A stretch of 64,000 bases of DNA from Pseudisothecium myosuroides (Eukaryota; Streptophyta; Bryopsida; Hypnales; Lembophyllaceae): NCBI GenBank assembly GCA_951799445.1, contig OX637292.1, positions 20,401,296 through 20,465,295 on the forward strand, written 5' to 3'. A model generated the notes under the pieces. The model had not been told where the DNA came from. It saw only the letters and a list, made by a program, of their open reading frames with translations, and ran no database searches. The position numbers and the translations under genes were made by a program. This document shows, in pieces, positions 49,594 through 61,846 of the stretch. Each line of letters starts with the position of its first letter. Position 1 is the first letter of the stretch.

Positions 49594-52500
49594 ATGGCAG
49601 AACCAGAGTGTATGGATGCCCAACCTCCTTTAGTAGTGACAAGATTCTCTGAAGGTAGTTCTCCTACCATTTTGTACTACCATTTTCACTTTTATGAAGA
49701 TATCATTGTGTGTACTCACTTTGAGATGTTTCTATAGGAGTATATGATTATTATACAGTGTCAATTGACAAAAATGATTGTAAATATATGAATACAACTA
49801 TATATATTTAAATGTTGATTTCATATTCTTCCTCTTAATAGCTAAAGAATATTAATTGTATGCAATGAATGTTTGCAGAAGGCGTTATGAGTCTTGAGAG
49901 GGAATTGGATACATACTCCAAACTTGTGGTTGCTTGTAATGAACGTGTTCAAATGATGCACTCACTATCATTCAACAAGGAGCAATGTCAATATCTTGTT
50001 GATGCTCTGAAAGAGGTTATTGAATGTTCAAGTGTGGTTTTAGAGCCATCATGTGGTGCACTCATTGGATCATTTGCACCTATGGATTCTAAAAAACTTA
50101 TTTTAAACTTCAAGCTACTCCTTGTGCTAGCTACAGAAATTGAAAGATTCATTGAAGGGTGTAGCCAAGATGCATGGGTTCCAGTTGCAATGACATTGAC
50201 AAATGCGTCAGAGTTTGTTTCATCCATTGGATTTCATTTGGAGTTGTGCCGAGTTGCCTTGAAGGAATTTAAAGTGCCTGGAGGTTTAAACTTGAACCAT
50301 GTGGCCAACATCAGCAAGGATGTCAATGAAATTGTCAAAGCAAAGGCTTCTAAGGACAAAGAAGACCTGTTGAAGAAGATATCTTTGGCTTTGCTTTCAT
50401 TGCATGGAGACAAGAAGGATTTGGCTAGTTACTTGCTTCAAAGACTTTTAAGTGTGGCACCAATTCCAAGCATACCTTTATCAGAATCAAAATGGATTTT
50501 CTCTCGGTATTTGCCTTTGTTGAGAAGTATGTTTGAAAAAGTAAACCAAGGGGTGTCTATTGGAAAAGGGGCTTCAGCAACTGTGTTCAAAGCCTTTTGG
50601 TTGGAAATGGAAGTTGCAATAAAGGTTTTCTACGGAGGAGATAATCCGCACTTCAAAAAAGAAGTTGATGTTCTTGCTCGATTGTGCCATCCCAATATAA
50701 CATCTATGTTTTGTTGCACTGAAGAGAGGCAAACGTGTTCTATTGTTATGGAGTTAATGGATGGAGACCTCTTCGCATTGATTCAACAAAGACTTGGAGC
50801 AAATCATGATTCTCCACCATTCAATATTTGGGAAGCAATTGACATAATGCACCAAATAGCAGAGGGGGGAAAGTACCTTCATGATCAAGGAGTTGTGCAT
50901 AGGGACTTGAAGTCTTTCAATATTCTTGTCAAAAGTGTGAAGACACCAGGTGTGGATTTGGAGCATATAGAAGCCAAGGTGGCAGACTTTAATGTGTCTA
51001 AAATCAAGAATGGTAGCACCACACACTCAGAGCAAACAATGAATGTCGGGAGCAACAGATGGATGGCACCAGAGTTGATACAATTTCAAAGCATGGACAA
51101 TCAAGTGAATGTTAGGAGTTGCAATCACTTGATACCAAGGTATCCTAACAAATGTGATATTTATAGCTTTGCAATGGTATGCTATGAAATCTTGACTGGA
51201 AAATTGCCATTTTCGGCCTATTCAAATGACATGCCCAAGAAGATGAAGGCTGAAATATTGAAGGGTGATCGTCCAAAGCTTCCCGCTCATTGTCCTTCAA
51301 AACTAAGAGCTTTAATTGATAAGTGTTGGAGTCCCGACCCGAAAAGTCGTCCGACTTTTGATGACATTTGTAGAGAGTTGAAGATTGTGAAGTATTTACT
51401 AATGGCAGGTTTGTATCTAGACTTATAAGGTTTTACATTCTGAAAGTTTTTAATTGTCTTGTTTATTAAAAAGAAATGTGTATTATATGGATATATGGTC
51501 ATAGTTTCTAAGTGTTGTTGACATAAATGCATGATATTCCCATCTAAGATTATTAGAAACTTTATGTTTAATATTCAAATGCACTGTATCTTAGTGTATA
51601 CTATTAATATTTGTTGCCCAAGGACAAATAAACTAAATTAATGAACACTACACTTATTAAGACCAATGATTGTGATTTAAATCACTTTTGAAAACTTTGT
51701 AGTTTTCAGCCATTGTAAGATTTTGAAAATAACTTCAATAGTTTGGAAATTGCAGGTACCTCTTCTACATTCGAGGTATGCTTGCAATACATTGCTGCAA
51801 ATTTAAAGATTACTTTGCATGTAGTTTATGTATGTTGAAATTCATGTAATTCTATTCTATACATTTGCTTAAATGGATTTTATGCTCTAGATGCATTGTA
51901 GATTTGGAAACATGTTCATGTTGAACAAATCATAGACGAATAATTGTATAACTGGTTTAAAGATCTTTATATTGGAAATAATGATCATCTTTTGTACAAA
52001 ATTGTAGATTCAAGACACTTCTGAAAATGGACAAGTAGAAAGCGCTCCCAACCATGCTTTGAAAGATATAGATGACAAATTGGAAGGTATTCACAAGCTT
52101 GATGTTCACTTCTCAAATACTGCTACCTATTTGAGGAATCATGGGGAAGCGAAGAGAATAATGGGCAACTTTGAAGATGCATTGGAGGACTTGAACATGG
52201 CTGATGAACTTGAGCCTAATGTTGCTGTGACTTTTGCAAAGCGTGGGGAAGTGAAGAGAGAAATGGGCAAGTATGCAGATGCATTGGAGGACTTCAACAA
52301 GGCTGATGAACTTGAACCTAATGATGCTTTCACTTTGAGAAGTCGTGGGCAATTGAAGGGAATGATGGGCAAGTTTGAAGATGCATTGGAAGACTTGAAA
52401 AAGGCTGATGAACTCAAGCCTAATGTTGCTTTTACTTTGAGGAATCGTGGGCAAGTGAAGAGAATGATGAATAAGTACGTAGATGCATTGGAGGACTTCA

Positions 52501-53501
52501 ACATGGCTGATGAACTTGAGCCTAATGATGCTTTCACTTTGGCGGTTCGTGGGGAAGTTAAGAAAATGATGAGCAAGTATGAAGATGCATTGGAGGACTT
52601 GAACAAGGCTAATGAACTCAAGCTTAATGTTGCTTTCACTTTGAGGAATCGTGGGCAAGTGAAGAGAATGATGGGCAAGTATGCAAATGCATTAGAGGAC
52701 TTCAACATGGCTGATGAACTGGAGCCTAATGATGCTTTCACTTTGGCGGTTCGTGGGGAAGTTAAGAAAATGATGGGTAAACTTGAAGATGCATTGAAGG
52801 ACTTGAACAAGGCTGATGAACTTAAGCCCAATGATACTTTTACTTTGGGGAATCGTGGGCAAGTGAAGAGAATGATGGAAAAGTATGTAGATGCATTGGA
52901 GGACTTCAAGAAGGTTGATGAAATTAAGTGTAAAGTTGCTTTCACTTTTGGAAATCGTGGGCAAGTTAAGAAAATGATGGGCAAGTATGCAGAGGCATTG
53001 GAGGATTTGAACAAGGCTGATGAGTTTAAGCCTAATGATGCTTTTACTTTGAGGAATCGTGCGCAAGTTAAGAAAATGATGGGCAAGTATGTAGATGCAT
53101 TGGAGGACATCAACAAGGTTGATGAACTTGAGCCTAATGATCCTTTCATTTTGAGGTATCGTGGGGAAGTTAAGAAGTTGATGGGCCAATTTGAAGATGC
53201 ATTGGAGGACCTAAACAAGGCTAATGAACTTGAGCCTAATGATGCTTTCACTTTGAGGTATGGTGGGGAAGTTAAGATAATGATGGGCAAGTATCCAGAT
53301 GCATTGGAGGACTTGAACAAGGCTAATGACCTGGAGCCTAATGATCCTTTCATTTTGAGGTATCGTAGGGAAGTTAAGAAGTTGATGGACAAGTTTGAAG
53401 ATGCATTGGAGGACCTAAACAAGGCTAATGAACTTGAGCCTAATGATGCTTTCACTTTGAGGTATGGTGGGGAAGTTAAGATAATGATGGGCAAGCACTA
53501 G
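49594..53501 (+). CDS. Protein kinase-TPR repeat fusion protein, array truncated by a MITE
   Basis: Exons inferred at 49594-49654, 49879-51408, 51756-51775 (20-nt micro-exon) and 52008-53501, phases consistent, 1034 aa. The short first exon (MAEPECMDAQPPLVV) is chosen because TTTGCAG at 49878 is an acceptor and the phases join. Residues about 25-225 are helical and of unknown family. The kinase (about 243-530) has glycine loop GKGASATVF, Lys at ~269 (VAIKVF), HRDLKSFNIL at 361, DFN instead of DFG at 390-392, WMAPEL at 416 and DIYSFAMVCYEILTGKLPF, closest to plant TKL/RAF-like kinases. From about 570 to the end there are 13 full 34-residue TPR units of type RGEVKKMMGKYEDALEDLNK followed by ADELEPNDAFTL. 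The stop (GKH*) lies inside a CACTA MITE. Bryophytes have kinase-NBS-LRR receptors of similar layout; a role in sensing is inference. Codon use is AT-rich, unlike the other genes here. Confidence 0.82.
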
Positions 53502-54350
53502 TAGAAAACAGGGTCCTAAATGACTAGTCCACAATGACTGCAGCAGTCATTTTTTGTCCACAATGACTACAAAATGACTGCAAAGTGACTGCTGCAGTCA
53601 TTGTGGACTAGTTATTTATAGCTTGTTTTCTACTAGTGAAGTATCCAGATGCATTGGAGGACTTGAACAAGGCTAATGACCTGGAGCCTAATGTTGCTAT
53701 CACTTTGAGGAATCTTGGGCATGTAAAGAGTATGATGGGCAAAATTTGAAGATGCATTGGACGACTTGAACAAGGCTGATGAACTTGAACCTAATGTAGC
53801 TATGACTTTTGCAAATCGTGGAGAAGTAAAGAAATGATGGGCAAGTTTGAAGATGCATTGGAGGATTTGACTAAGTCTCTTAAACTTAAGCCTGATGTTG
53901 CTTTCACATTGGTGGTTCGTGGGGATGTTAAGGGAAGGATGGGCAAGTATGTAGATGCACTGGAGGACTTGAACAAGGTTGTTGAACTTGAGCCTAATGA
54001 TGCTTCGACTTTGAAGTATCGTGGGGAAGTTAAGAAAATGATGGGCAAATTTGAAGAAGCATTGGAGGACCTGAACAAGGCTAATGAACTTCAACCTAAT
54101 GATGTTTTTACTTTGAGGTATCATGGAGAAGTTAAGAAAATGATGGGCAAGTTTCAAGATGCATTGGAAGACTTTAACAAGGCTGATGAAATTGAGCCAA
54201 ATGTAGCTGTGACTTTGGCAAACTTGCTTTCACTTTGAAGAGTCGTGGGCATGTGAAGAGAGAGATGGGCAAGTTTCAAGATGCGTTGGAGGACTTCAAT
54301 AAGGTTGATGAAATTGAGCCTAATGATGTTGTTACTTTGGCGAATCATAG
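52134..54350 (+). repeat. 102-bp (34-codon) tandem array coding TPRs
   Basis: Units of 102 bp beginning near CGTGGGGAAGTTAAGAAAAT and containing GATGCATTGGAGGACTTGAA recur through the last exon and beyond the MITE. A two-unit (204-bp) block, starting RYRGEVKKLM and RYRREVKKLM (53155 and 53359), is nearly identical, showing recent expansion. The right part (after 53638) carries indels. Confidence 0.85.
53496..53638. mobile_element. CACTA-type MITE inside the TPR exon
   Basis: A 143-bp element with ends CACTAGTAGAAAACA and TGTTTTCTACTAGTG, flanked by the 3-bp duplication AAG (53493-53495, 53639-53641). The interior is palindromic around AATGACTGCAGCAGTCATT-like words. Without it the codons would read GGCAAGTATCCAGATGC, exactly as in the unit at 53287. 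CACTA termini and a 3-bp duplication define the CACTA/Spm superfamily. It introduces TAG two codons after the target. Confidence 0.9.
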
Positions 54351-54900
54351 ACATTTGACTAGGTTAAAGATCTCTATATTGAAAATAATGATCATCTTTC
54401 GTATAGACTTGTGGATTTAAGATAGTTTTGGAAAAGGACAAATAGAAAATGCTCCCAATGATGCATTGAAAGATAAAGATGACACTTTGGAATATATTCA
54501 CAAGACTGATGTTGGTTTCACTTTGAAGAGTCGTGGGAAAGTGAAGAGAATGATGGGCAAGTTTGAAGATGCATTGGAGGACTTAAACAAGGCTCATGAA
54601 CTTGAGCCTAATGTTGCTTTGACTTTAAAGAGTCGTGGGAAAGTGAAGAGAATGATGGGCAAGTTCAAAGATGCATTGGAGGACTTGAGCATAATGTTTT
54701 TATGACTTTATCAAATTGTGGGGAAGTGAAGAAAATGATGGGAAAGTTAGCAGATGCATTGGAGGACTTAAACAAGGCTCATGAACTTTGAACCATGAAC
54801 TTGAGCCTAACGTTGCTATGACTTTGTTGAATCATGGAGTAGTTATGTCAGCAATGAAACCCCTATGGAAGAACATTGTAGGACTTGAGACTATTAAAAA
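53642..54900 (+). pseudogene. Decayed continuation of the TPR array with partial gene duplication
   Basis: TPR units continue after the MITE but with frameshifts: an extra base in GGGCAAAATTTGAAG (53740), a loss in GTAAAGAAATGATGG (53828), and later stops. Open pieces at 53834-54238 and 54466-54705 keep the unit sequence (MMGKFEDALEDL). At 54361-54520 the sequence repeats the end of the last intron plus the start of the last exon (AATAATGATCATCTTT, then AATGCTCCCAATGATGC), so a segment spanning an intron-exon junction was duplicated. A possible original C-terminus ends TGA near 54910 (MKPLWKNIVGLETIKNNA). Confidence 0.75.
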
Positions 54901-55038
54901 TAATGCCTGAATAAGTAGGTTTTGTTGCTTTGGAGTTTAAACAACTTCATGTGGCCATGAATTAAAATAATTGTATTGATGCAGTCTTGTTTTTATGGAT
55001 CTAGAGATGTTTTTAATCTTCAAATAGCTTGATTTATA

Positions 55039-55614
55039 CTCCCTCTGTCCCTCTAAAAACCTCCAAGAACCTTCCCCATGAGGGATTAACTGTATTTTTA
55101 GTCTTTGTGGCAATGATACATGCATCCAAGAACTAGTAACCTATCCTCTAGATGTATGCAAAATCTCCAGCCTAGGCTTCGTCATTTAGGAACCCAAAAT
55201 CCTTATAGAAAATATCATATTTGAGCATGGTTTGTGAATGGTGTCAGCTCGTCGTTCTTGATGATTTAAAAGTTGGTGGCAACAATGGGATTCTAGAAAT
55301 ATTTGCTCCCAATCTAAATACCTACAACAAGGAAACTTGGGCCACTTCATTGACAAATTTTCATAGCATCTAAGTGGTCATTGAATCCAACGTCAACACA
55401 ATTGTTTGAAGAAGTAGTAAGTACAAAGTGCTTCATTTGGGCAAGGCTAAGCTTGCTAGGATAGGAATGCTTTGTGATTGCTTGCCACTTGCCCCCACAA
55501 GGTCATTCAACATGGCTAATGCTTACTCAACAAGTCAAAATCAGTAAACGGAGCTTTTTAGTGGGATATAGATTGTACTTGATTTGGAGGTTTTTAGAAG
55601 GACAACTTAGAGAG
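55039..55614. mobile_element. Stowaway/mariner-like element, 576 bp
   Basis: The left end CTCCCTCTGTCCCTCTAAAA continues ACCTCCAA; the right end is its imperfect complement (TTGGAGGTTTTTAGAAGGAC ... AGAG). TA borders both ends (55037-55038, 55615-55616). It is longer than typical Stowaway MITEs but has no transposase frame. Confidence 0.6.
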
Positions 55615-55673
55615 TACATTGTTTTCTACCATTATGAACAAGGTTGACAATTTTGAGCATAAGGATGCTTTAA

Positions 55674-55895
55674 CCCTTAAAGGACAAAGGGGTGACCCTC
55701 GAAATCATCCTTTTCTATTACCGTGTGAATCATTAGCCTCCAAAATTGCAAAAGTACTCATTGCAAGTCAAACTACTGTAGAAGATCTTCCCTTTCCACA
55801 ACAAATTTCGAGGATGAATAGTTGCACTTCTGTCCTATACAGTTTGATACCTTGTCATCCATCGGACTCAAAGTGTCCACCTCGACGTTTAAGGG
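55674..55895. mobile_element. TTAA-family II MITE
   Basis: 222 bp, ends CCCTTAAAGGACAAAGGGG and ...CTCGACGTTTAAGGG, bordered by TTAA at 55670-55673 and 55896-55899. Inverted relative to the 6651 copy and the best-preserved member in this window. Confidence 0.85.
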
Positions 55896-56441
55896 TTAAT
55901 GTTATGTAATAGTCTAAACCAATACCTCGTACATATACTCATGTTCTTAATGTTTAGAGTTTATAGATAGGTCAACATCCAAGGAAAGAGAATCTTTGGA
56001 TTCTTCTACTATTGAGGATTCACCGACCAAGTCTACTGCGATTTAGACTCATGACACTGGCATATTTCATGAGTCTAACTAATATGTATTGTTTTTTTAT
56101 GATTGAAATTATGTGTTTTATGGCTAATTTTTGAGCATGTGTAATTTTCCTTTGAATTTTGCATTGCATGATTTCTATAGAAATGGAGTACATTTGGTTG
56201 TTGCATAAAAGACTTTTGTAAATAATTTGAAATTGCTCCAAATTCATAGAAAATGACCTCACATTTCTTGAACATTAGAACATCCAAAAACCATGGTCAT
56301 AGGTCCCTAACACCTAAAATTCGAGAAAAAAAATTCCAACTCACAATTTCACATGCTCACATGCTTGTCTACTAGCAACTTTGGGGTATGTGCATCACAT
56401 GTCTTGTAACCTATTGAAATCAAAAATTTCTGAATTGTTAA

Positions 56442-57360
56442 TCCCTAAAGTTCCATAACTATGTTTTACCAAAAACGCTAAAAAATTGCCAATTTTAGTA
56501 CAAGTACCAAATTTTTGAAAAAAAACTTTTTTTGCCAGATGTAACCATAAGATCTTATAGTATTTTGACTTGAAAACATGTGGTAAAAATTTCAGAAATT
56601 TCTACCACGTGGATTGCAAGATATAAGCATTCAAATTCAATGAAATCATTTTTTTGGCCCTGCAAAAAGCAGGGCAGCTGCACTTCACAAGGTCACTTTT
56701 CTATGAAAAAATGTCTAAAATGGTGGTGCTTCTTTGGATTCTTTTTCCTAAACAAGTTCGCTACATGCTTGAAAATTTTCACATCATTTGAAATTGTACA
56801 ACATATAGGAAATAAATAGTAAGTAGAAAGAATTAGAGAATGATTCAAAATACTAAATTGTCAAGAATTTAGTTATGGAATTGAAAAATGCCAATCACAA
56901 TGGTTGCAATGTTGTAGTAAACAATCTACATTCTATGATTTTATTTTTTTCAAAAAATATTGAAAATTGAGTAAGATGAAGGACTTCAAAGTTTATTTTA
57001 GAGTAGAGAATCATAACTGCCTGCAAACAAAAACTCCTCATAACTTTCATCTCATTGATCAAATGGAATGATTCAAAGCTTTCCACGTATATATAATTCT
57101 AGAAAACTAATTTCAAATTTTTGTTTTTGAAAAAAATAATTTTTTTTATCTGTCCGGACTGTCCATTTACGAAAAAAGTAACATACTCAGCCATAACTTG
57201 TGACTCCTATTTCCAAATGTCATGAAATTTAGTGTATATGAAAGATATTCCTTGTCCCACCTTGTATAATAATTTCAACCTAAAATATATAAATCCTCAT
57301 TTACACCATCCTGCCCAAAATTACTATGTTGCCAAAAAATGCACGTTGGTCCTTTAGGGG
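56442..57360. mobile_element. TTAA-family I element
   Basis: 919 bp, left end TCCCTAAAGTTCC after TTAA at 56438-56441, right end GTCCTTTAGGGG before TTAA at 57361-57364. It is the closest relative of the copy at 2910 (shared GGGCAGCTGCACTTCACAAG). Non-coding. Confidence 0.8.
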
Positions 57361-57677
57361 TTAATGTGTAGGTTGTCTTCTATGTTGAGGCTCCTTAGTC
57401 CAAACGGGCTTAATGGCCCTCATTCAATTAGGCAAATGCTCCGAGAAAATCAAAAGTATTCTTGACAATGAGAATTTTGGGTGCATGATTCTTTTGGTTG
57501 CGTATGACATGTTTATTTGCATCCAATACTAGACTATACAACGTTTCTTAGTTAGGCGGTGCTTCTCCGTAGAACTTTCAAATGTACAATTAATATGATT
57601 ATGATTGGTTCACTGGGATTGATTTATGATCTTTTGAAATAGGATTAAAGATTTTTGGGATGGCTACAAGCTCTACT

Positions 57678-57818
57678 CACTATAAGAAACCACGTTTTAG
57701 GTGACGTTTATTATAACAATTGATGTCTAAGTTGACGGATTTTAGGTGATGTTGAATATAACAACTTGTGTTTTTATGTCAACAATGACGTCCACCGTAA
57801 CTCTAGTTTCTTATAGTG
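57678..57818. mobile_element. CACTA-type MITE
   Basis: 141 bp with ends CACTATAAGAAACC and ...AGTTTCTTATAGTG and a 3-bp duplication ACT at 57675-57677 and 57819-57821. The interior has repeated AGGTGA-GTTNA-TATAACAA words. Non-coding. Confidence 0.85.
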
Positions 57819-57821
57819 ACT

Positions 57822-60285
57822 ACTTTGGTCATTATTCTCATTGCAATAAGTCGGGGCCACCAAAATGGGTGAGTAATATATGGCCAATGTTTTCCTCAGG
57901 TAATTTGTAATAAAATTTGTATGTGCAGAAGTTACATCTTCTACAAAAAGTTTTGAGAGTCTAATGGCACTCCATATACAATAGTTTTCATTTTAGTTTT
58001 TCTTTCGTAACTGGATCGGTCGATCATACTAAATAATTTCTGGTGCATGATTAGCGGTGGACAATTGGACATTTGATCCGCCATTTTCCTATTTGTTCTT
58101 ACATGTCAAGTTATGTGTTTTTTACAAAAAAAATGTTGCATAGTAAGTACAATTTGATGAGGCATTTAGACAATTGTGGGCCATGATAGAGGAATATGTT
58201 GAGGTTTGCCATGGCAGAGACTACACATACCTCAAGTTAGGTCATTGTGGTGTGAGGTATGTGTTGCATGCTTGGAAGTTGAAAATGAATATATAGTTAG
58301 CTCGTTTTCACTCTAGGATTGGTTGGGATCAGGGCTCTTATAGAAGAATCTGAGGATGTTATGAAGCTTTCTACTTCAGAGAATGGTTGTTTGTTGCTAT
58401 AACTCATTAAGGTTAGTGTTAAACAATCATTTTTGTCATTAGCATAGATATTGCTATCTAATAGGTTATTAATTTAGAAGTGTCTAACATTAATTTTTCA
58501 TTTTAGTATGTACTAATACACCGTCACTCTTAGGAGGACGAGCATGGGATTGAATGTTCCTATAAACAATCTTTCAACATTCAACTTGACACCACGGATA
58601 TTTTTTAGTAGGTCCGCGCTAGGCTGAACCAAGTGCATGTGAATTTGCCCAACCTTGTGCTTCAACGGCTTGGCCCAATCGTCCCTAAATGAGGATATCA
58701 TGTGTTGCTTACCCAATGTCCACACTATATAGAGACTGAAGGAGCAATTTTGTAGAAACATCATAGAAAGGAATAAACTTTTAATAAGGATAATAGTACC
58801 AGAGAAAGGTTTATTGGGACAACAACACCTAGGTGGGTCCAATTACTTGATATTACATTTGCATTACACAATTTTGATAAAACTAAACACGTATGCTATG
58901 AATTCATACTCAAGGCATTCATTATTTGTATTCATGCTGATGCTCAATGTTTACCATGAGAAATTGAATGATTGCCATCATGAAGTTATAGATGGTCTCC
59001 CATTTTTTATCTACCTTTTATCCAAGGTAATGAAGTGGACATCACCAGGTAACATCAAATTATCCCTTGCATTTCCCCTTTTTTTATGCCCTATAAAAAA
59101 ATTAGAAGTGTTGATGTGTTCATAGTGAATTTTGATTTGGTGCCATGTCAAATGTCTTCCCAAAACTTAAACCCTAAACCTTTTAATAAATACATTATAG
59201 TTTGTATGCCATGCTATGCTATTATATATTCCAAATTTATCTAGTAATTTTTATGAAGTAATCACTTACACATGTAGATTGTTTATCTTATTTCATTTAT
59301 CATCTTAGATTTTTTCAATTAAGAAACATTATATTAACCACTAAAGAACCACAAGTTCAGATTTTGAACAATGAATGAACGGAAACACATCCCAAAGTCA
59401 CAAAAATGCAATTTTTCATCCATCAGTTTTATTTGAAGATTCTTGTGTTAGTTCTTTAATATTTGTTTGGTGTAGATTATGAAGATTTTGCTTTGCAAAT
59501 ATTCTATAATCCAAAGGATATTGGTAGGTCTAGCCTCAAAAAGTAACTTTTTCAATTTTAAAAATGAACCTTCAAAAATGACTTGAATCAAAAAATAAAA
59601 TAAAAATCTTTAAAAATCACAATGATTAGAACTTAACATTTTGAACTTATAGAAAAAAAATTCTTGTAAAAATCATAAATATTCAATTTACAATCAAGTT
59701 TAGAAGGAATTTTCAATTTCTGGCTTCAATTTTTATTGTAAAATATTGGTTTGTGTATTTGTTGATCTAACCGTATAGATGTGATCTATAAATCATACTT
59801 TATAAGTATTGTTTGAGAGTCATCATTAAAATATTTTTCTTAAGTACCATTTTATAATAGATTTTTACAATTTTGGAAATCTAGACGCAATAAATTATAC
59901 GTGACTAATAAATGAAATCAAAGGGGGGGAAGGTTTTTCAAAGTCTACATCCATTATAGCCTTGCCTTTATCATTATGTAAATCAAAAGTGGCTTTTAAA
60001 AGAATGACTTCAAAAACAATGCCACGATGGCATAATTTAATTGGATGGTTGCCAAATTGCAAAGAAAGAATTCTAATTCAAATGTACTCCCGCCCATTTT
60101 TAATTTTGGAGAAATTCCAAAGAACATTTTCCTCCATCCATGACCCGCAGTTGCCCAAAACCCACAGTCGCCCTACATGCACACAACCCGGTTATGGAGT
60201 GCAGGTAAGTGAAGGAGATGCCTACATTGTGGACTTGCGGTCGCCATATGTGTGCGCACTTCCGTTTTGGAATGCTCCAAACTTT
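57822..60285. other. AT-rich gene-free DNA
   Basis: No gene was recognised. A 130-residue frame at 59962-60354 has a donor-like GCAGGTAAGTG near 60200 but runs into a transposon and shows no domain. An isolated telo-box-like AAACCCTAAACC occurs near 59168. Confidence 0.4.
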
Positions 60286-60289
60286 TTAA

Positions 60290-61190
60290 CCCCTAAAGGC
60301 CCAAGGCCTTTTTTCTGCCAAAAAACACTGAAAACTGCCATTTCTATAGCATAGAGTGAAAAAAAATGAAAAATGTTTTTTTGCACATCTAACCATAGGA
60401 TCTTACACCAAACTAGTATGAGAATGTATGGAAAAAATTTCAGAATTTTTGACCGCACAGATTGCAAGATATTTGCGTTTAAAGTGGAAAAAATAAGTTT
60501 TTCAGCACATTGCGGGACTAGATTTTTTGACTTTGAACATTTTAAACTTAAATTTTTTGCACTACAGAGTTTTGAGCTTTAAATTTTTATAGTGGAGAAT
60601 TGAGTTGAGAATTTAGGGAAAAAAAAGTATTCAAAAAAACTCAATATCATTCCTAAAAAAATTGTTAAGTAGAAATAGGTACGAGATAGAATGAAAATCT
60701 AAAATATTAATATATTTTAGATGGAATTAAAATATACTAATCCCAATGGTGAGATTGTTCTAACAAGTAAACTAAACCGTGAGAATTATTATTTTTTTTT
60801 TTAAATTGCAAAAATAGCATTCAAAAATGAATCCTACAAGTTATTTTTTTCAAGAAGATGCTCTAACTGCCCGAAAAACAAGAATGTTCATAACTTTTTC
60901 AAAACAAATCCAAATGAAATGAATCAAAGCTTTCCAGATAGAAAAAAATACAATCTATGAGAAAAAATATATATTAAAAAAAAAAAATCAAATTTTTGCC
61001 ATTTATTTTTTGCTGCCCAGGTTGCCCGCCGTCCCCTGTTTTGAGCTTATTTGGTCGTAATTGTTGTTCCCGGGCACCAATTGTGAAAAAAATTATATTC
61101 CCACATAGCTTATCAATTTTCCTATCTTTAAAAAAAATTTGAAAAAATCACGACAAAATTTCAGCCCATAGGTACCTGCCCGAAATCCTA
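60290..61190. mobile_element. TTAA-family I element, right end eroded
   Basis: Left end CCCCTAAAGGCCCAAGGCC after TTAA at 60286-60289. The interior follows the 42560 copy closely through CAGCCCATAGGTACCTGCCCG near the right end, where the terminal CCTTTAGGGG is missing. Its uninterrupted centre serves as the empty reference for the nested insertion at 42.5 kb. Confidence 0.75.
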
Positions 61191-61754
61191 AAAGTGTCTA
61201 AATAAGTGTCTAATGAGTGAGGGGCCTTTTATACTTTCCCAAGGCCCCTTCTCCTTTCACTTGCCTAGAAGCCCCCTTCTAAATTCCCTAAAAGCTTCCA
61301 AATACCTCCAACTACTAAAAAATCAAATCTACTGCTGTGATCTACTTAGCTTTTGGAGAAATGATCTAAATAGCAAATGGATTGCGCCATTGGCTTCAAA
61401 AGGCCTAAATTAGCATTAGGACCTTTAAACCCCTACTTTCAAGTCATTTGGCTCGCCAAAAACCATCAAAATTCAAATTAAAACAAAGATAAAAATCCAA
61501 ATGATGGAGTTTGACTTCTCAGTGAAAAGTAACTAGCCTAGGCTCTTTTAGAAGGTTTGAGGGAGTAAAAGAAGAACAAATTTGGATCCCAATCTGATTT
61601 TGTATGCTCCCGAAATGCCGATCAACTTTGTTGTAATTTAAAAATTTGTTGGTAATTAGGGAATCTTGCCAGTTTGGGTACTTTTGACTATCAAAATGTC
61701 TTTAAACTTGTTGTAGAATCTTGTTAACATCCTAAATCCTAAACCCTAAAACCA
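61191..61754. other. AT-rich intergenic DNA, nothing recognised
   Basis: Sequence between a family I element and the dispersed duplication, with short poly-A/T runs and an isolated telo-box-like AAACCCTAAAA near 61741. No gene or repeat was recognised. Confidence 0.4.
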
Positions 61755-61846
61755 AAAATATTTGCATCAATATGTTTCATGCAGTTTCAAGTGGAAACTC
61801 TGAATTATGGATAAATTGGTTGTAAATTCTTATATAAAATTAGCAT

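Noticed and set aside
52139..53494. 451-residue minus-strand frame across the TPR exon
   Set aside because: Antisense shadow of a 102-bp periodic coding array; a repeat with no stop in one frame has none throughout.
59962..60354. 130-residue plus-strand frame with an internal donor-like GTAAGT
   Set aside because: Runs into a TTAA element and has no family similarity; the donor motif alone is not enough to call a gene.
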